DNA of 64,000 nucleotides from Bacteroidales bacterium (GTDB taxonomy: Bacteria > Bacteroidota > Bacteroidia > Bacteroidales > F082). The DNA is taken from the NCBI GenBank assembly GCA_024709145.1, contig JANJXG010000043.1, positions 1 through 64,000 of the forward strand, read 5' to 3'. Made by a program: the position numbers and the translations under genes. Shown here one piece after another: positions 60,610 to 64,000 of this stretch (its first letter is position 1; each line of letters begins with the position of its first letter). The notes beneath the pieces are model-generated. The model was not told where the DNA came from, did no database searches, and worked only from the letters and a program-made list of their open reading frames with translations.

Positions 60610-63546
60610 ATGAAACAATTAAACGCATTTTTAACCACATTAATCGTCCTGCTACTGACCTTCAGCTTTTCTGCTCACGCTCAAAGCCGTAAAGTTTCCG
60701 GGACCGTCAAAGACATTACCGGAAGCCCTTTGCCTGGGGTTAACGTTCAGCTGGTAAATACACTTGTTGGGACGACCACCGACCTCGACGGTAAATATGA
60801 AATCACACTCATCAATGAATCCATCAGGTTTTCCTATGTCGGATTTGTCGATCAGGTGGTGAATCCTGCCGGCAAATCGGTTATCGACATCACCCTCGAA
60901 GAGGATATTGAAGTGTTGAACGAAGTGGTGGTAGTAGGATATGGCACCCAGAAGAAAAAAGACCTTACAACAGCTGTAGCCGTGGTGGATGAGAAAGCAC
61001 TCAAAGACCGGCCACTTATCTCCGCTGCTGAAGGCTTACAGGGCAAAGCCGCAGGCGTACAGGTGATTCAGCCCTCAGGAAAACCCGGTGCTGCCCTTGC
61101 CGTTCGAGTTCGTGGAACAACTTCGGCCATCGCAGGAAATGAACCACTTTATGTGGTCGACGGATTTCCGACAACAGACATCAGGGGCATCAATCCGCAG
61201 GATATCGTGAGCATGAGCGTTCTTAAAGATGCTTCATCCTCAGCTATCTACGGGGCAAGAGCTGCCAACGGTGTGGTAATCATCACCACCCGGCGCGGGG
61301 AAGAAAACCAGTCATCTATCCGCTACAATGCCTTCTATGGCCTTTCAAATATCCGCCGAACCATCGACGTGCTTAACACAAAGCAATACCGCAGCCTGAT
61401 GGAAGACATCATCCCCGGCGGTCTCGATCCTTCACAAACAGCCTTCAACGACTGGCAGGAACAGGTGTTCGGCACCGGAAGCACACAGTCGCATCAATTG
61501 TCAGTCTCGGGTGGCAATAACAAAATGAAGCATTTTGTTTCGGTTTCCTATCTAAGCGATCAGGGTATTGTGAAACCTGCCCGCTTCGACCGTATTTCAT
61601 CCCGATTTAACATCGACAATGAAGTAAACAGTTGGCTGAAAGTATCTACCAGCCTTAACCTAATGAATCTCAACACGAAAGATACACCTGATAATGCCAG
61701 TTCGGGTCGTGGTGGTGTGATCATGAGCGCCCTCAACACCCCGCCATTTCTCAATGTGTATAAAAAAGACGGCAGTGGCTGGTATGATCCGAATCCATTT
61801 CAACCCTCATGGGAAAACCCCATAGCCTATATGGAGGGCCCTGACCAGCAATCGATCGACAATCAAATCTTCGGAACGATTTCTGCCGATATCAAATTAC
61901 TGAAGAATCTTGTCTTCAAGTCAAATGCCGGTTTTGATATTTATACGCATCAGTGGGATTACTATCTTGACCCGGTAAGGACTAATTACGGTCGTAACCT
62001 CAATGGAATTGGTCGTTCGGATAAACAGCATTCGATGACTTATCTGTGGGAAAATACCCTAACCTACAAGAACTCTTATGGTCTGCACAACCTCAGTGCC
62101 ATGGGTGGAAGCAGTATTCAGCAAAACACCTGGCATCAGACCTACATCGAAGGATCTGACTTCCCGGCAGATGTGACTGTTACTACTATCAATGCGGCCA
62201 ATGACGTAACCGGAAGCACCTATCAGACACAATGGGCCATTGCATCATTCTTTGGGCAGGCTGCTTATGATTACAACAGCAAATATTACCTCACGATGAC
62301 TGCACGCTATGACGGCTCATCCAAACTTGCCAATCCATGGGGCTTCATGCCTTCATTTTCTGCCGGTTGGAGAATTTCGTCGGAAGAGTTTATGAAGGAT
62401 ATCAGCTTTATCAATGACCTGAAACTTCGCGGCGGCTGGGGTAAAAACGGCAATCAGGAAGGCATCCCCAATTATGCCCGCTATGGTTTGGTTAACTACT
62501 ACCGCACCGAAACTACCAATCCCCTGTCAGGTCCTTCTGCTGTACAGGTAAGCTATGGCAATCCTGATTTGCGCTGGGAGACCACCTCTCAAACAAATAT
62601 CGGTTTCGACCTCAGCATGCTTAACTATCGTGTTACCGTGAACTTTGACGCCTACATGAAAAAAACAAATGATGTGCTGCTTAATGTGCAACTTTCGAGT
62701 TCATTGCCGATTACCACCATCATGACTAACGCCGGAAAAACGGAAAATAAAGGGATTGAATTCAATATCAATACAGTAAATATTGATAAAAGCTGGCGTT
62801 GGACTACCGATTTCAATATGTCGTTCAACAAAAACACTGTTACTGACCTCACCTACACCGATGTTTACTATTTTGGGAGGATTTACAGTAACAACCAGGA
62901 TGTTTCAATCCTTAAAAAAGGACTCCCCCTGGGTAGTTTCTTTGGTTATGTTGCCGATGGCGTTGATCCCGAGACAGGTAACCTTACCTACAAAGATGTC
63001 AACAACAATGGCATTTTTGATACCGGCGACCGCACCGTGATTGGTAATCCGCAACCAGATTTCGTTTTTGGTCTGACAAACACCTTTGCATACAAGAAAT
63101 TCGATTTGAATTTCTTCATCCAGGGAAGCTATGGCAACGACATTTACAATGCCACCCGCATCGACCTCGAAGGAATGTTCGACAGCAAAAACCAGTCAGT
63201 TGCTGTGCTTGACCGCTGGCAACAGCCAGGTGATCTAACCGATATCCCAAAAGCCGGAAATATCAACAATGTTCGCAATTCATCCCGCTTTGTTGAAGAT
63301 GGTTCGTATGTCAGGTTGAAATCCATCACACTGTCCTACAGGATTTTGGATAAAAACTCCAAGTTCAGGTTCATCAAAGATCTTTCCGTATATGTGACTG
63401 GCCGAAACCTGATTACCCTCACCAATTACAGTGGTTTTGATCCTGAAGTGAATGCTTTTGGTGTGAGTGCCGTTGAACAAGGCATCGATTATGGAACCTA
63501 TCCACAGTCGCGCTCGGTTGTTTTGGGATTAAACGTTGAATTTTAA
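60610..63546 (+). CDS. SusC/RagA-type TonB-dependent outer-membrane transporter (second pair)
   Basis: A 978-residue protein with signal peptide (LIVLLLTFSFSAHAQS), a carboxypeptidase-regulatory-like domain (VSGTVKDITGSPLPGVNVQL), the NEVVVVGYGTQKKKD hallmark, and a plug with RVRGTTSAIAGNEPLYVVDG and SVLKDASSSAIYGARAANGV. The barrel ends in SRSVVLGLNVEF. Its plug and barrel differ clearly from those of the first SusC, so the two are not a recent duplication. It lies 33 bases after a terminator; no promoter box is clear in that short gap. Confidence 0.95.
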   Translation: MKQLNAFLTTLIVLLLTFSFSAHAQSRKVSGTVKDITGSPLPGVNVQLVNTLVGTTTDLDGKYEITLINESIRFSYVGFVDQVVNPAGKSVIDITLEEDIEVLNEVVVVGYGTQKKKDLTTAVAVVDEKALKDRPLISAAEGLQGKAAGVQVIQPSGKPGAALAVRVRGTTSAIAGNEPLYVVDGFPTTDIRGINPQDIVSMSVLKDASSSAIYGARAANGVVIITTRRGEENQSSIRYNAFYGLSNIRRTIDVLNTKQYRSLMEDIIPGGLDPSQTAFNDWQEQVFGTGSTQSHQLSVSGGNNKMKHFVSVSYLSDQGIVKPARFDRISSRFNIDNEVNSWLKVSTSLNLMNLNTKDTPDNASSGRGGVIMSALNTPPFLNVYKKDGSGWYDPNPFQPSWENPIAYMEGPDQQSIDNQIFGTISADIKLLKNLVFKSNAGFDIYTHQWDYYLDPVRTNYGRNLNGIGRSDKQHSMTYLWENTLTYKNSYGLHNLSAMGGSSIQQNTWHQTYIEGSDFPADVTVTTINAANDVTGSTYQTQWAIASFFGQAAYDYNSKYYLTMTARYDGSSKLANPWGFMPSFSAGWRISSEEFMKDISFINDLKLRGGWGKNGNQEGIPNYARYGLVNYYRTETTNPLSGPSAVQVSYGNPDLRWETTSQTNIGFDLSMLNYRVTVNFDAYMKKTNDVLLNVQLSSSLPITTIMTNAGKTENKGIEFNINTVNIDKSWRWTTDFNMSFNKNTVTDLTYTDVYYFGRIYSNNQDVSILKKGLPLGSFFGYVADGVDPETGNLTYKDVNNNGIFDTGDRTVIGNPQPDFVFGLTNTFAYKKFDLNFFIQGSYGNDIYNATRIDLEGMFDSKNQSVAVLDRWQQPGDLTDIPKAGNINNVRNSSRFVEDGSYVRLKSITLSYRILDKNSKFRFIKDLSVYVTGRNLITLTNYSGFDPEVNAFGVSAVEQGIDYGTYPQSRSVVLGLNVEF

Positions 63547-63558
63547 AAGCTCAGGACC

Positions 63559-64000
63559 ATGAAAAAAATACTTTATATCTTACTTTTTGTTGCAGCTGGC
63601 TTGCAGAGCTGTGATAAATACCTTGATCTTAAACCGATATCGCAAGGAATTGCCATTGAAAACCTGGTTTCAGATTCGTTGCTTTACAAAAATGCCTCAG
63701 AGCTTGAAGCTGCTTTGTCGGGTGTTTACAGCGATTTTCGCAATGAATACTTCGAACTCGATTATTTTGTCAATGGCGATGCCCAGTCCGACGATGCCTA
63801 TGCCGGCGCCGACAACCCTGCCAACTTCCAGATTGATGAGTACACCATCGATGCTACCAATACCAATGTGAGCCGCGACTGGCAATACCTTTACGGCACA
63901 ATTGGAAAAGCCAATGCTGTATTCAACAATACGGATGCCACTCCCGAAGTAGATCCTGCACGCAAACTGCAGATCAAAGCCGAGGCAGCCTGGATCAGAG
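63559..64000 (+). CDS. SusD/RagB-type lipoprotein (second pair), 3' partial
   Basis: ATG at 63559, 12 bases after the second susC. About 147 residues are visible before the window ends. It begins with a lipoprotein signal (MKKILYILLFVAAGLQSC) followed by DKYLDLKP, the classic SusD start. Later LYKNASELEAALSGVYSDFR and WQYLYGTIGKANAVFNN fit the TPR-containing core. Confidence 0.9.
   Translation, partial: MKKILYILLFVAAGLQSCDKYLDLKPISQGIAIENLVSDSLLYKNASELEAALSGVYSDFRNEYFELDYFVNGDAQSDDAYAGADNPANFQIDEYTIDATNTNVSRDWQYLYGTIGKANAVFNNTDATPEVDPARKLQIKAEAAWIR

Noticed and set aside
1-64000. tRNA, rRNA, CRISPR, transposase, integrase or prophage genes
   Set aside because: Intergenic regions were read on both strands and no cloverleaf-like sequence, spaced repeat array or mobile-element protein motif was found.

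Overview
The window reads as chromosomal DNA of a Bacteroidota bacterium, most likely Bacteroidales-like. Evidence: several operon starts carry the TAnnTTTG -7 box typical of the phylum; SusC/SusD pairs, a type IX secretion plug-family protein and a PUR-alpha-like DUF3276 protein are present; the parA-parB-DUF5683-dapB-lepB order is familiar from Bacteroidota; and most starts lack a strong Shine-Dalgarno sequence (rplI is an exception). I see no tRNA, rRNA, CRISPR array, insertion sequence or prophage.

Layout. 1-9.3 kb holds housekeeping and signalling genes: the end of a NadR-like gene, a GT4 glycosyltransferase, a tandem UspA protein, a 38-residue membrane peptide, a SlyD-type isomerase with a His/Cys tail, a histidine kinase/response regulator pair, a FAH-family hydrolase, a DnaQ/ExoX-like exonuclease and an E2 acyltransferase. 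9.6-22.2 kb holds a DUF3276 gene, the parAB-DUF5683-dapB-lepB cluster, a cyclophilin, ftsK-lolA-DUF481, radC, the S6-S18-L9 ribosomal operon and a TrmH-family methylase. 22.3-29.5 kb is a complete Na+-translocating NADH:quinone reductase locus (nqrABCDEF) with apbE, which supplies its covalent FMN, and a convergent small Cys-rich NqrM-like gene. 29.6-42.4 kb holds a T9SS plug-family protein, an LruC-domain lipoprotein, priA, a TonB-dependent-type receptor, rpsT and a minus-strand unit of a flavin reductase and two methylthiotransferases.

42.5-48.8 kb is the least ordinary region: five closely spaced plus-strand genes encoding a coiled-coil protein, a membrane-spanning protein of an OmpA-like family I associate with cyanobacteria and proteobacteria, a Ras-like small GTPase with an altered switch II, a soluble PAS-type histidine kinase and a secreted TPR protein. 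I know of no assigned function for this set; it looks like a GTPase/kinase switch coupled to a transmembrane cell-envelope component.

49.2 kb to the end is a polysaccharide utilisation locus: SusC, SusD, two GH16 endo-glucanase-type enzymes (one with two Calx-beta domains), a GH3 beta-glucosidase, a duplicated PKD-domain lipoprotein, and a second SusC with a SusD cut by the window edge. The enzyme set fits laminarin or another beta-1,3-glucan. A tandem 13-bp direct repeat with an exact 33-bp period lies just upstream of the putative first susC promoter and is a candidate activator site. All functional calls come from reading motifs and remembered families; no searches were run.
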